Part shown: positions 8,660-16,802 of the stretch, piece after piece
How positions within the stretch are numbered: the first letter of the stretch is position 1
Layout: every line of letters starts with the position of its first letter
NCBI GenBank assembly: GCA_964478515.1
Contig: CAYZIL010000018.1
Location: 1-46,213 of the forward strand
DNA length: 46,213 nt
Origin: HGM13233 sp964478515
GTDB lineage: Bacteria > Bacillota > Clostridia > Oscillospirales > Ruminococcaceae
Direction of reading: 5' to 3'
Notes under the pieces: generated by a model
The model's input: the letters and a program-made list of their open reading frames with translations, nothing else
What the model was told of the DNA's origin: nothing
The model's database searches: none
Position numbers and translations under genes: made by a program

Positions 8660-9577
8660 TCACTGTTTTGCCGCGTCGGCACATTTGCGGGCGTAAGCTG
8701 CCGCGCCCATTGCGCCGGCAAGTTCGCTGCTGTCCGCCTTAATTAGTGTGAAACTGTCGTGCGGAAAGGGGCGGCGCAGCCTGTCGCGCAGCGCCGTTTC
8801 AAAAAACGCGAACGGGAACGACGGCATATTGACGACGCCGCCGCCGACGACCAGGTATTCCGGGTCCAGTATATTCACCTCGGCTGCCGCCGGTATCGTC
8901 ATATCGGCCACAAATTTGAGCAGACGCTCGTCCCGGCAGTGCTGTACGAACAGCTGCGCCAACGGCGTTTGCGGGTACCTGCGCGCCGCCAGGCGCTGCA
9001 GCGCCTTACCGCCGACATATTCCTCAATACAGCCGGTGTTGCCGCAGCTGCACTTTTTCGCTTTGTCCAAACAAGGTATGTGACCCAGTTCTCCGGCGGC
9101 GCCGCTTTTGCCTGCCAGCGGCGTGCCGTTGTAAAATATTGCGTTGCCGATGCCGGTGCCGTAATATATGCCGAGTATAATTCCCTGCTGCGGCAGCGCG
9201 TTGCGGTAAATGTCGTTATACAGCAGCATGCTGCCGTCTTTTTCGACATATAGCGGTATGCCGAGCGGCTCGCTGAGCTCGGCCGCCACGTCAATGCCGT
9301 CAAGGCCGGGAACGTTGGGCGTGCTGAGAATGTTCCGGCGCTGCCGGTCTATTGTTGAGGGAAAGCCCACCGCGCCAGCGCACACCGGCAGCGACTGCGC
9401 GCTCGCAAAGCTGCGCAGCTGTTCGACAAGGCCCGCGGCCGCTGTGCCGTGCTGTGTCAATTGGCGCGTTTTCAGCACGCGCTTGTCCACAAGCCGGCCG
9501 TCACTGTCTATTGCCGCCAGGCGCAGATTGGTTCCGCCCAGGTCCGCGCCGATACAGATGCTGTTTTCTTTTGCCAT
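8660..9577 (-). CDS. ROK-family sugar kinase
   Basis: A 305-residue ROK protein. The ATP-binding motif GADLGGTNLRLAAID is at residues 8-22. The zinc site is GELGHIPC followed by CSCGNTGCIEE, and the ROK signature is intact, so it is likely an active kinase rather than a repressor (no HTH domain). It would phosphorylate the imported monosaccharide. No PfkB-type ribokinase is present, so this kinase takes that place, as AlsK does in the E. coli allose system. It follows lacI by 24 bases. The Shine-Dalgarno is weak. Confidence 0.88.
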   Translation of the reverse strand: MAKENSICIGADLGGTNLRLAAIDSDGRLVDKRVLKTRQLTQHGTAAAGLVEQLRSFASAQSLPVCAGAVGFPSTIDRQRRNILSTPNVPGLDGIDVAAELSEPLGIPLYVEKDGSMLLYNDIYRNALPQQGIILGIYYGTGIGNAIFYNGTPLAGKSGAAGELGHIPCLDKAKKCSCGNTGCIEEYVGGKALQRLAARRYPQTPLAQLFVQHCRDERLLKFVADMTIPAAAEVNILDPEYLVVGGGVVNMPSFPFAFFETALRDRLRRPFPHDSFTLIKADSSELAGAMGAAAYARKCADAAKQ

Positions 9578-9601
9578 AGTCTTGTACGGCGCGCCGCACT
9601 T

Positions 9602-10600
9602 TCAGCGCGTGGTGTTCCTTTCAATCAGCTGTGTGGGCAGCGTGTAGCGGTGCGCGTCCACCTGTATTCCGGAAATACGCGCGAGCAGGATATCCGCCGC
9701 CAGCTCGCCGAAGCGCGTCATTTGCTGGTGCACGGTAGTAATCGGGATTATTGACGTGCGCGACGACGGTATGTCGTCAAAACCGACTACCTGAACGTCG
9801 TTCGGCACCGAAACGCCCTTTTCTATCAGCGCCCTGATGCAGCCGACCGCCAGCAGGTCCATTGAGCAGAAGATACCGTCGGCAAAGTCATGCTCAAGAA
9901 ATTCTTTCATCACCTTATAGCCGTTGTCGGCGTCGGCGCGCTCGGCCAAAATTACCAATTCTTCATTTTCGCTGCCGCGCTCGCGCAAGGCGCGCAGGTA
10001 ACCGCGGTAGCGGTCGTCGTAAGAAGATACCGCCTTATTCAAGCGCAGAAATGCGACGCGGCGGCAACCCTTGGCAAAAAGAAACTTTGTGGCGATGTAA
10101 CCGCCGTTCTCGTTGTCGCTCTCAATAAAGAACATTGACTTGTCGTTGACTCGCAGCGGCTTTCTGTCTATAAATACGCTTGGCACGTCGAGCATGCCGG
10201 CCTGCTCACAATTGCCGCCGGAGAGAAACACCAGACCGTCCACCTGCATAGAGGTAAAGTTCTCTATGTGGCGCTTTTCCATATTTTCCATTTCGTTGGT
10301 ATTGCAAATTATCGTCGTGTAGTTCTGCTCGAGAAATCTGTTTTGGATGACCAGCGAGATGCGGGCAAAAAACTCGTTCGTAATGTCCGGCATCATAATG
10401 CCGATAAGCTGCGACTTTTGCGTGCGCAGCGTGCGGGCAGCGCGGTTGGTAATGTAGCCCTTGTCCTTCATAATCTTGCGGACTTTGGCCGCCGTCGCCG
10501 CGGAAAACCTGCCGTTGTTGTTGATTATTTGCGACACTGTCGCTACCGAAACATTGGCCTCGCGGGCAATTTCTTTTATTGTCAGCGTTTTGTTTGCCAA
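9602..10600 (-). CDS. LacI-family transcriptional repressor
   Basis: A 332-residue repressor. The N-terminal helix-turn-helix (about residues 7-27, EIAREANVSVATVSQIIN) and hinge helix are followed by a periplasmic-binding-like effector domain starting at LIGIMMPDITNEFF. It starts with TTG. It most likely senses the sugar (or its phosphate) handled by the adjacent kinase and transporter. Its own promoter has one operator in the spacer and another downstream of the -10, so autorepression is expected. The HTH carries VSQ where VSR is more usual. Confidence 0.92.
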   Translation of the reverse strand: MANKTLTIKEIAREANVSVATVSQIINNNGRFSAATAAKVRKIMKDKGYITNRAARTLRTQKSQLIGIMMPDITNEFFARISLVIQNRFLEQNYTTIICNTNEMENMEKRHIENFTSMQVDGLVFLSGGNCEQAGMLDVPSVFIDRKPLRVNDKSMFFIESDNENGGYIATKFLFAKGCRRVAFLRLNKAVSSYDDRYRGYLRALRERGSENEELVILAERADADNGYKVMKEFLEHDFADGIFCSMDLLAVGCIRALIEKGVSVPNDVQVVGFDDIPSSRTSIIPITTVHQQMTRFGELAADILLARISGIQVDAHRYTLPTQLIERNTTR

Positions 10601-10630
10601 TGCGGTTCTCTTTTCTCTGTGATTTTGGTT

Positions 10631-10680
10631 ATACGTTTTAGCAACTTTCTAAATAAAGTATAGCGCTGCTAAAACGTTTT
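10631..10680. promoter_or_regulatory. Paired LacI-type operators
   Basis: The 11-base sequence ACGTTTTAGCA (10633-10643) recurs exactly inverted at 10667-10677 (TGCTAAAACGT). The second copy is extended to the palindrome AAAACGTTTT (10671-10680). The CpG centres are 41 bases apart, close to four helical turns. The sites bracket the -10 of the lacI promoter and suit a repressor that bridges two sites. Confidence 0.7.
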
Positions 10681-10685
10681 GTCGA
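10657..10685 (-). promoter_or_regulatory. lacI promoter (TCGACA-17-TATACT)
   Basis: On the minus strand, TCGACA (10680-10685) and TATACT (10657-10662) are 17 bases apart. The spacer is largely occupied by the AAAACGTTTT operator. Transcription would start near 10650 and run into the repressor gene. Confidence 0.65.
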
Positions 10686-10820
10686 TTGACATAACCGACA
10701 AGATTTTTTCGCAAATTTTGTTTTTTATTACTATTCGCCCCCGTTGCTCGGCGCTGACTTGCGCACCGGTCCCGCCCGCTAAAGTAAATGGCAAGTCTTT
10801 AAGCTTAATTTAGGTGGCTA

Positions 10821-10829
10821 TGGTATAAT
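10821..10829 (+). promoter_or_regulatory. Extended -10 (TGGTATAAT) for flavoprotein gene
   Basis: TATAAT at 10824-10829 is preceded by TGG. No good -35 is seen at 16-18 bases, which fits an extended -10 promoter. It is about 25 bases before the TTG start. Confidence 0.5.
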
Positions 10830-10854
10830 CAAAAAAAACCTTCGGAGGTACCGC

Positions 10855-11730
10855 TTGCTAATCAGTCTTATTTTTGCGTGGCTGTGCGTCGTCTGCGCGG
10901 CGATGACTGCTTTGAAGTTCATTGCCCGTGTCAGCAACATCCGCGTGCTGAACAGATTTTTTCACACCGTGCACATTCCCTTCGGTGTGCTTTTGCTCGT
11001 TTTCGGCGTTATTCACGCCGCTTTCGCCGGCAATCCGTCCGGCGCGTCGCTTTTCGACTTCACGCCGTTCGCGGTATTTTTTACGCTCAATTGGGGCAGC
11101 GCCTGTTTTGTGTGCGCTGCGGCGCTGGCAGTCAGTTACCTGCTGCGCCGGCGCTTGAAAAAGCTGTGGATGCCTGTCCACCGCCTGCTTACCGTCATGT
11201 TGATTATCTGCCTGGTAGTGCACCTTGTTGTCGTCGGCATTCAGCTGCCCGGCAGACTGTTCGGCGGCGACAGTTCCGCACAGTCCCAAACAGAAGAGCT
11301 GCCGACTGACGACGAGTCTGCACAGCAGCAGAACAGCGAGAGCGGCGAGGATGAAACCGGCGGCAGCACCGACGACGCGGCGGCGATAGTCACCTTCTCC
11401 GGCGCTGTGCTTGCCGACGGCAGCTACAGCGGCTCGGCACAGGGGTACAGCGGCACGACTACGGTGACCGTTACGGTCAGCGGCGGGCAGGTCAGCGACA
11501 TAACCGTCAACTCCAACGGCGACTCACCGCAGTTCTTTTCGCAGGCGCAGTCGCTGCTGCAAACCATAGTCGGCACCCAGTCGCTGCAAGTGGACACTGT
11601 CAGCGGCGCCACCTTTTCCAGCGCCGGCATCATCAACGCCGTATACAACGCGCTGCAAGACGCAGTGGTTTCCGGCACGCTTGAAGTCACTCAGATAGAC
11701 CTTTCCGCCGTCGAGCACCACGGCCACTGA
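10855..11730 (+). CDS. Membrane cytochrome-like protein with FMN-binding domain
   Basis: A 291-residue protein. The first 150 residues hold four hydrophobic helices with paired histidines (HTVHIP, VIHA, MPVHRLL, VVHLVVV), suggesting a heme-b ferric-reductase-like core. A Gln/Glu/Asp-rich linker follows. The C-terminal FMN_bind domain (about residues 185-275) carries SGATFSS, where Thr253 would hold covalently linked FMN attached by an ApbE-type enzyme, which is not in this window. It probably moves electrons across or at the membrane. The start is TTG with GGAGG 6 bases upstream. It stands alone, divergent from lacI. Confidence 0.82.
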   Translation: MLISLIFAWLCVVCAAMTALKFIARVSNIRVLNRFFHTVHIPFGVLLLVFGVIHAAFAGNPSGASLFDFTPFAVFFTLNWGSACFVCAAALAVSYLLRRRLKKLWMPVHRLLTVMLIICLVVHLVVVGIQLPGRLFGGDSSAQSQTEELPTDDESAQQQNSESGEDETGGSTDDAAAIVTFSGAVLADGSYSGSAQGYSGTTTVTVTVSGGQVSDITVNSNGDSPQFFSQAQSLLQTIVGTQSLQVDTVSGATFSSAGIINAVYNALQDAVVSGTLEVTQIDLSAVEHHGH

Positions 11731-11768
11731 GCGCGCCCGCTCAATTCTTTGCACCGCATAAAACAAAC

Positions 11769-11802
11769 AGTCCGCGACCGAGTTTACTTCGGTCGCGGAC
11801 TG
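11769..11802 (-). terminator. Hairpin between convergent genes
   Basis: A perfect 14-bp stem (CAGTCCGCGACCGA and its complement) with a 6-base loop. On the minus strand it is followed by TGTTTGTTTTATG, so it mainly ends the GyrI-like operon. The plus side lacks a clear T-run but may also be stopped. Confidence 0.7.
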
Positions 11803-11808
11803 CCGCAT

Positions 11809-12450
11809 TTATCGGTTACTGCTTTGTTTTATCGGGTGACGAATGACTGTTTTTTGTTTTTCGGGCGCGACTTTTCGCGAGTCGGACAGGTATATTTCGT
11901 GGTGAAGCCTGACGGCGGAAAAGTCGTTTTCGTAACCGTTTTGCCGCAAATATCCGTCCATTGCGGCAACGGTCCGCGGCTCGTCGTCGAACGCGCCGGT
12001 GTGCATCATCTGAACGCACAGCCCCTCGTTGAGCGTAAAGTATTCAGCCGCCGCACAATCGAGCTTTTTCTTTTTCGCCGCCGTTTGTACCGCCCAGTCA
12101 AAATCAGCCGGCGTCACAAAATCGGGCAGCCGAATTACAGATATCCAATTGAACGCAGCTTTGTCGGTGTAATCTACCCCGTCAACGTCATTTTGCCACC
12201 AAAACCCCTCCAGCGGCGGCACGACGTATTCATAAAAACCCTTTATTTTATAGTCCGACTTGTAACTCATTTTTAACGTGTACGCCACCGCGTAGAGAAC
12301 ACCGATTGCTCTTTGGTAGGCGCCGTCAGGCTCGTTGGGGTTGCCGCTGCCTCTCACCGCAATGTAGTTGACCTGGGGCACGGTAATTACTTCCGGCACG
12401 TTTTTGGGACAGTAGTATTCTTTGTATTCTCTTTTGAAATCGACCGCCAT
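11809..12450 (-). CDS. GyrI-like domain protein
   Basis: A 213-residue cytoplasmic protein of the GyrI-like small-molecule-binding family. It shows the characteristic stretches YIAVRGSGNPNE, LYAVAYTLKMSYK, EGFWWQ and RLHHEIYLSD. Relatives bind or hydrolyse small toxic molecules, or serve as sensor domains; this one has no DNA-binding part. The start at 12450 follows GGAGAG and was preferred over an upstream in-frame ATG lacking a site. It is the last gene of a three-gene minus operon (hydrolase, DUF7662, this gene) and is followed by a terminator. Confidence 0.85.
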   Translation of the reverse strand: MAVDFKREYKEYYCPKNVPEVITVPQVNYIAVRGSGNPNEPDGAYQRAIGVLYAVAYTLKMSYKSDYKIKGFYEYVVPPLEGFWWQNDVDGVDYTDKAAFNWISVIRLPDFVTPADFDWAVQTAAKKKKLDCAAAEYFTLNEGLCVQMMHTGAFDDEPRTVAAMDGYLRQNGYENDFSAVRLHHEIYLSDSRKVAPEKQKTVIRHPIKQSSNR

Positions 12451-12487
12451 CTCGCTCTCCTGTTCAATGTTCAACAACAAAATTTTC

Positions 12488-12715
12488 TCACTGACGCGGT
12501 GTCGTTGCCGCATCCGTTTTCACAAAACTTACCCGGCGCTCCTTGAGCGATATTTTTGCGACTGTGTACCCAAACGCGGCCGCCTCTTTTTTATAATTCA
12601 AAAAGGAATGGTCGAACTCAAAGCCGACAATATCGCTTATTTGTAAAAATGATAGCTGCAATTGCCCGCTGCCGTCGGCTTGCAAAAATCGCCACAGCGG
12701 TTCGTACTTGTTCAT
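12488..12715 (-). CDS. DUF7662-like small protein
   Basis: A 75-residue protein beginning MNKYEPLWRFLQ, with LSFLQISDIVGFEF and a C-terminal V-S-F-V-K strand. This pattern resembles the short DUF7662 domain (KYxPLxxYL...ltF..IE.ilG..L), often found alone or fused to nucleases. GAGGG lies about 6 bases before the ATG. It sits 27 bases after the hydrolase gene and 37 bases before the GyrI-like gene, so it is part of their operon. Function is unknown. Confidence 0.7.
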   Translation of the reverse strand: MNKYEPLWRFLQADGSGQLQLSFLQISDIVGFEFDHSFLNYKKEAAAFGYTVAKISLKERRVSFVKTDAATTPRQ

Positions 12716-12742
12716 GTTTTACCCTCGTTGCCGGCGGCGGTT

Positions 12743-13441
12743 TCACAGTCTGCTTTCGAGCCAGTCGCGGAAAAATTGCAGTTGTTCTTCGGTGTGGAAC
12801 CAATGCTCGCCGTCTTTCTGCTGTGTCAGTTCGCAGCCGAAATCGTCTGCAAAGCGCCTTACGCGCTCAAACTCGGCCAGCGTGTCGTTCTCCCCGCGCA
12901 AAATGCAGGTCTTGTGTCCCCAGTGCGTTACCGGGTGTTCCCTGACGTACTCATAATACGGAAAATACAGCGGTTCAATATCGTTGTCAATAAACACTTT
13001 TTCCTTCAGCTGCGCCGGCGTGACCCGGCAGTAGGCCATAAGATTGTCAATTACTCTTTGCATGTCCGTAACCGGCGAGAGAAACCAGACCCTGTCTATT
13101 GCGGCGTTCGCAAACGCCAGCAGCTGAAAGTACGCCCCCATGCTGCAGCCGAACAGCGAAACAGCCTCGGCGCGCGCAGCGGCATAGGAATACATCACTT
13201 GCAGCTCGCGGACGCATTCGTCCGGCATGATAGGCTCTTTTTCACACGCTCTTTCGCCGTGCTGCGGCCAGTCAAAGCTGACAACCTGGTAGTCTTTTCC
13301 CGTCGCGCACTCGGCGAGCAACCGTATGCAGTCGTCCGTTTTTGACGAGTGACTTCCGTGCGCGGCGATAATTATCCGCTTTGCCGGCTTTCCCCAAATC
13401 ACTGTCGGAATGCCGTCAATTTTAATTCTGTCTGTTTCCAT
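12743..13441 (-). CDS. Alpha/beta hydrolase
   Basis: A 232-residue alpha/beta hydrolase. It has AAHGSHSSKT after the first strand (oxyanion region), the nucleophile elbow GCSMGA, and a C-terminal GEHWFHTEEQ carrying the likely catalytic His. There is no signal peptide. The start at 13441 has GAGGAG 4 bases upstream and was chosen over an upstream ATG. It heads the operon with the DUF7662 and GyrI-like genes. The substrate is unknown; the pairing with a GyrI-like protein hints at small-molecule detoxification. Confidence 0.8.
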   Translation of the reverse strand: METDRIKIDGIPTVIWGKPAKRIIIAAHGSHSSKTDDCIRLLAECATGKDYQVVSFDWPQHGERACEKEPIMPDECVRELQVMYSYAAARAEAVSLFGCSMGAYFQLLAFANAAIDRVWFLSPVTDMQRVIDNLMAYCRVTPAQLKEKVFIDNDIEPLYFPYYEYVREHPVTHWGHKTCILRGENDTLAEFERVRRFADDFGCELTQQKDGEHWFHTEEQLQFFRDWLESRL

Positions 13442-13530
13442 TTTGCTCCTCGGCAGTTTTATTTTGCGCTGCGACTTTATGCTGAAATTGCCCGCGACAT
13501 TTGCCAAACATTGCGGCAACGGTCAACCCT

Positions 13531-14028
13531 TCAGACTTTACGATTCGTCGGCGCTGTCAAGTCGGCGAATTCGGCGGCGGCGGCACGGGCCAGCGCCTTT
13601 GGCTCCAGCTTAATTTGTACGCCGCGGCGGCCGCCGCTGACAGCAATTTGCGCGTGTTCAAGCGCGCTGCGGTCAATAAACGTGACATACTGCTTTTTCA
13701 TGGCCAACGGCGAGCAGCCGCCGCGCACATAACCGGTAAGGCCCGGCAGCTCCTTAACATGTACAAGCTCGGCGCGCTTGCAGCTGGCGGCAGCGGCGGC
13801 TTTTTTCAAGTCCAGTTCACAGTCGACCGGAACACAAAACACCAGCGGCTCTCCCGCGCCGCTGCGGGCAACCAGCGTTTTAAAAACGGTTGCCGGGTTC
13901 ATGCCCAGCTGCAAGGCCGCGTGCAGGCCGCAAAGGTCGCTCTCGTCGTACTCGTATTCGGCGACAATGTAGTCTATGCCGCCGCGCTCAAGCTGCCGCA
14001 TGGCGTTAGTCTTTGTCAATTTGCTCAC
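13531..14028 (-). CDS. ybaK: Cys-tRNA(Pro)/aminoacyl-tRNA deacylase YbaK-like
   Basis: A YbaK/EbsC-type trans-editing deacylase that hydrolyses mischarged tRNAs such as Cys-tRNA(Pro). Conserved features are TKTNAMRQLERGGI, the FKTLVARS region, VPVDCELDLKKAAAA, and the GYVRGGCSPLAMKK loop. The start is uncertain. An ATG at 14043 overlaps a TATAAT on the minus strand and lacks a ribosome site, so GTG at 14028 (after GGGGA) is preferred; TTG at 14019 is also possible. It is divergent from the pyroglutamyl peptidase gene. Confidence 0.88.
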   Translation of the reverse strand: MSKLTKTNAMRQLERGGIDYIVAEYEYDESDLCGLHAALQLGMNPATVFKTLVARSGAGEPLVFCVPVDCELDLKKAAAAASCKRAELVHVKELPGLTGYVRGGCSPLAMKKQYVTFIDRSALEHAQIAVSGGRRGVQIKLEPKALARAAAAEFADLTAPTNRKV

Positions 14029-14095
14029 TTCCCCGCAAACCATTATATCACAACCGGCCTGCCGCGGTGTTTACTTGCCCTTGAGTTTGCGCTAT

Positions 14096-14101
14096 TATAA
14101 T
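14096..14101 (+). promoter_or_regulatory. -10 box (TATAAT) before pcp
   Basis: TATAAT lies 27 bases before the TTG start of pcp. The only -35 candidate (TTGCCC, 14075-14080) is at a short 15-base spacing. Confidence 0.4.
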
Positions 14102-14127
14102 ATTAATACTTTTCGGAGGTCTCCGTT

Positions 14128-14757
14128 TTGAAGATACTCGTCACCGCTTTTGAGCCGTTTGGCGGCTCTGACACCAACCCCGCGCTCGAAGCGCTGCGGC
14201 AGTTGCCAAACACCATCGGCGGCGCCGCAATTACCAGGCTGCCGGTACCGGTCACCTTTTTTGGCGCGGCCGAAACTGTCGTGAGCGCGCTGCGCGCGGA
14301 CGACTACGCGGCGGTACTGTGCATCGGCCAGGCCGGCGGCCGCGCCCGGCTGACTATTGAGCGCATCGCAATAAACATTGACGACGCGTGCATTGCCGAC
14401 AACGCCGGCAAAACACCGCGCGACGAGACCATTGAGCCGGACGGCCCCGCTGCATATTTTTCCACACTGCCGCTGCGCGCCATCGTCAGCGGCATCACCG
14501 CCGCCGGACTGCCGGCCGCGATTTCTGACAGCGCCGGCACCTTTGTGTGCAACCACCTTATGTACAGCGTGCTGCACTTTCTCGCCCGCGAACAGCCGCA
14601 GACCGTGGGCGGCTTTATGCACGTTCCCTTCGTGCCCGCGCAGGTCGCCGCACTCAAAAGCGAGCAGCCCTCAATGTCCGCCGCCGACATCACCCGCGGC
14701 ATCACCGCCGCCGTCGCCGCCATTGCCGACAGCTGCCGCGCCACGGTGCAGAAGTGA
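14128..14757 (+). CDS. pcp: Pyroglutamyl-peptidase I
   Basis: Cytoplasmic cysteine peptidase of family C15, 209 residues, which removes N-terminal pyroglutamate from peptides. The N-terminus MKILVTAFEPFGG is diagnostic. The catalytic triad regions are visible: Glu in IERIAIN, Cys in GTFVCNHLMY, and His in GFMHVPF. The start codon is TTG with GGAGG 8 bases upstream. Its stop overlaps the possible GTG start of the next gene (GTGA), implying translational coupling. Confidence 0.95.
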   Translation: MKILVTAFEPFGGSDTNPALEALRQLPNTIGGAAITRLPVPVTFFGAAETVVSALRADDYAAVLCIGQAGGRARLTIERIAINIDDACIADNAGKTPRDETIEPDGPAAYFSTLPLRAIVSGITAAGLPAAISDSAGTFVCNHLMYSVLHFLAREQPQTVGGFMHVPFVPAQVAALKSEQPSMSAADITRGITAAVAAIADSCRATVQK

Positions 14758-15389
14758 GCGCCGCTATGCAGGATATACTCCGATACCTTAGTCAAAAATA
14801 TGCGCCCTTGTCGATAATCGTCTATGGCTCGTTTGCCCGCGGTCAAAACGCCGCAGACAGCGATTTTGACGCGCTGGTCATTACCGCTTGCGGCGAGCGC
14901 GGCCACGACAGCACTGCGGTCGGCGGTACTCAGTTGGATGTAATTATCTATCCTGCCGCAATGTGCGGCAAAGACTGCAGCTGCTGCGATTTTATCCAAA
15001 TCTACGGTGGTCATGTTGCTCTTGACAGCGGCGGCGGCGCACAAACGCTGCTTGAGCGGGTAACCGCTTTTGTGGACAATTACCCCAAAAAGAGTGCTGC
15101 CGAAAACGCCCAAAACGTGGAATGGTGTGAGAAAATGCTGCGCCGTACTCAACGCGGCGACGCCGACGCCAATTATCGCTGGCATTGGCTGCTGGTTGAC
15201 AGTCTGGAAATATATTTTGACCTGTGCGGTATGTTTTATTTCGGGCCCAAAAAAGCGCTGTCGGAAATGTCGGCAAGAGACCCGCAAGCGGCCGAGCTCT
15301 ACGCCGCTGCACTCGCAGAATTCACGCCGGAACCGCTGCAAAAATGGGTGGAATTTTTAAGACAAAAAGCGGCCGACCTGTGTTTCTGA
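14754..15389 (+). CDS. Nucleotidyltransferase (Pol-beta superfamily)
   Basis: About 211 residues. The N-terminal nucleotidyltransferase motif GSFARGQNAADSDFDALV carries the two metal-binding Asp residues, and a third Asp lies in LDVIIYP. The C-terminal half is helical, as in kanamycin-type or HEPN-linked nucleotidyltransferases. The start is either GTG at 14754, overlapping the pcp stop, or ATG at 14766. It could modify a small molecule, tRNA or protein. No toxin or antitoxin partner is adjacent, so a MNT/HEPN system is not supported. Confidence 0.8.
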   Translation: MSAAMQDILRYLSQKYAPLSIIVYGSFARGQNAADSDFDALVITACGERGHDSTAVGGTQLDVIIYPAAMCGKDCSCCDFIQIYGGHVALDSGGGAQTLLERVTAFVDNYPKKSAAENAQNVEWCEKMLRRTQRGDADANYRWHWLLVDSLEIYFDLCGMFYFGPKKALSEMSARDPQAAELYAAALAEFTPEPLQKWVEFLRQKAADLCF

Positions 15390-15480
15390 ATTATTTTCGT
15401 GACAGCCGCAGCCAAAACAATGCCTTGAGCGCAGCGTCTGCGCCGCACTCACCGGCTCAGCGCACAATGCCACAATGACT

Positions 15481-15530
15481 AAAACGCCTTTTCCCCTACA
15501 CCGCTGTGTTGAGGAAAAGGTGTTTTTGCT
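15481..15530. terminator. Bidirectional terminator
   Basis: The inverted repeat ACGCCTTTTCC / GGAAAAGGTGT carries A-runs on the left and T-runs on the right, so it works in both directions. It separates the plus-strand nucleotidyltransferase from the convergent DUF2974 gene. Confidence 0.7.
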
Positions 15531-15546
15531 GTGGAGCGAGACTCGC

Positions 15547-16686
15547 TCACTGTTTGGTTTTTCCCTGTGCGCCACGGGACCCGCGCCTGACCGTGGCCGG
15601 CAGCGCGCGGGCGCTTTCGCGCAGCAGTTTTTGTATAGTTTCGAGCATAATTGAGCGCGTCTTTTCGTCAAGCGACCGGTAAGCCTTAACCATTTCCTGC
15701 GCCTTGCGCAGCCGCCCGGTGGTCAAGTCGGTCAGCGTGCGCGCGCCGGTAGACTCCAACACCGAAAAAAGTGTATTGAAAAAAAGCTCCCGTTCGGCAT
15801 AGTCTATATCGTTTGCCCAGCCCTTCATGGCGGCGTCGAAATAGCGGCTGGTCCCACTGGTGTGCGGCAGCCGGACAAAATGGTCACCGAGTATCTGCCA
15901 GGTCAGGGCATTGTGTTGGAAAACGCCGTGCCCGTCGCTGGCCACAACCGTGTAGTCCTCCTCGCGCTCCAGCAGCATGCCGACAAGCGACGACTGCGGC
16001 AAAACGGTGTGGATGCGCTGTTTTATCCGCTCGTAGCCCTGCGAGTCGACGGCGTCGCGCTCAAAGCCCGGCCCGTCTCCGTTAAATACTGAAATTATTC
16101 GCCTTTGCAGTCGCGGCGGGCAGTGCATGGCCGCGTAGACCGAAAGATTGCCGCCTTTTGAATGACCGCCAAGACGGATCTTCATGTGGTTGTGAGCGGC
16201 GACCTGCTGCAAATACGCGAGCGCCTCCACCTGCGCGGGCACGGCGCTCATAAACCCCATGTTGCAGTTTTCCTTCCAGCCGGCGAGCGTGTCGTCGGTA
16301 CCGCGAAAAGTAATAAACAAACTGCGGTCGGGCAATTTGCAGCTCAGCGCCGAAAACTGGCTCTCACGCTGCGAGTCTATGCTGTTCACATAGGCAAACA
16401 GTTCGCAGTCGCCGAAACGAGCACTCTGCGCCGCCTTTTTTATGAACGGCCAGAGCTCGGTGGGAATCAGCACGCCCTGTTTTTTCGGCTCGTCGCCGTG
16501 CAGTTCGCCGTAGAGCTGCGCCAAGCGCCGCAAGGTAACCGTCCCGCTTTGCTGCGGCGCCGGCACAATGCCGGTATAATCCAGACATACTATCTTGCTC
16601 AGCACCAGGTCGTCGACCTCGCAAAAAGGCACGGCGCTGAATTTGAGATCCGCGCGCCAGTCAAGATAATCGAATAAATTAGCCAT
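15547..16686 (-). CDS. DUF2974 (Mbeg1-like) lipase-type hydrolase
   Basis: A 379-residue protein of the DUF2974/Mbeg1-like family. It begins NLFDYLDWRADL, has a lipase-like core with FITFRGTDDTLAGW and the nucleophile elbow GGHSKGGN, and ends in a helical C-terminus. No signal peptide is visible. The family is common in Clostridia and Lactobacillales and is thought to be a serine hydrolase acting on lipids, but substrates are unknown. AAGGAG lies 8 bases before the ATG. It is a single-gene unit. Confidence 0.88.
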   Translation of the reverse strand: MANLFDYLDWRADLKFSAVPFCEVDDLVLSKIVCLDYTGIVPAPQQSGTVTLRRLAQLYGELHGDEPKKQGVLIPTELWPFIKKAAQSARFGDCELFAYVNSIDSQRESQFSALSCKLPDRSLFITFRGTDDTLAGWKENCNMGFMSAVPAQVEALAYLQQVAAHNHMKIRLGGHSKGGNLSVYAAMHCPPRLQRRIISVFNGDGPGFERDAVDSQGYERIKQRIHTVLPQSSLVGMLLEREEDYTVVASDGHGVFQHNALTWQILGDHFVRLPHTSGTSRYFDAAMKGWANDIDYAERELFFNTLFSVLESTGARTLTDLTTGRLRKAQEMVKAYRSLDEKTRSIMLETIQKLLRESARALPATVRRGSRGAQGKTKQ

Positions 16687-16802
16687 TCCAAATTCTCCTT
16701 GCCTGATTATAGCTCATTATGCCCTGTTGCCGCCGCAAAATCAACCGAAAGATGTCCTGAGCCGAGCCGTCTTGCGAGATATGTATGCTCGCAGGGCAAA
16801 AC

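Noticed and set aside
14754..15389. MNT/HEPN toxin-antitoxin pair
   Set aside because: The nucleotidyltransferase motif is present but no HEPN partner lies next to it. It is instead linked to pcp.
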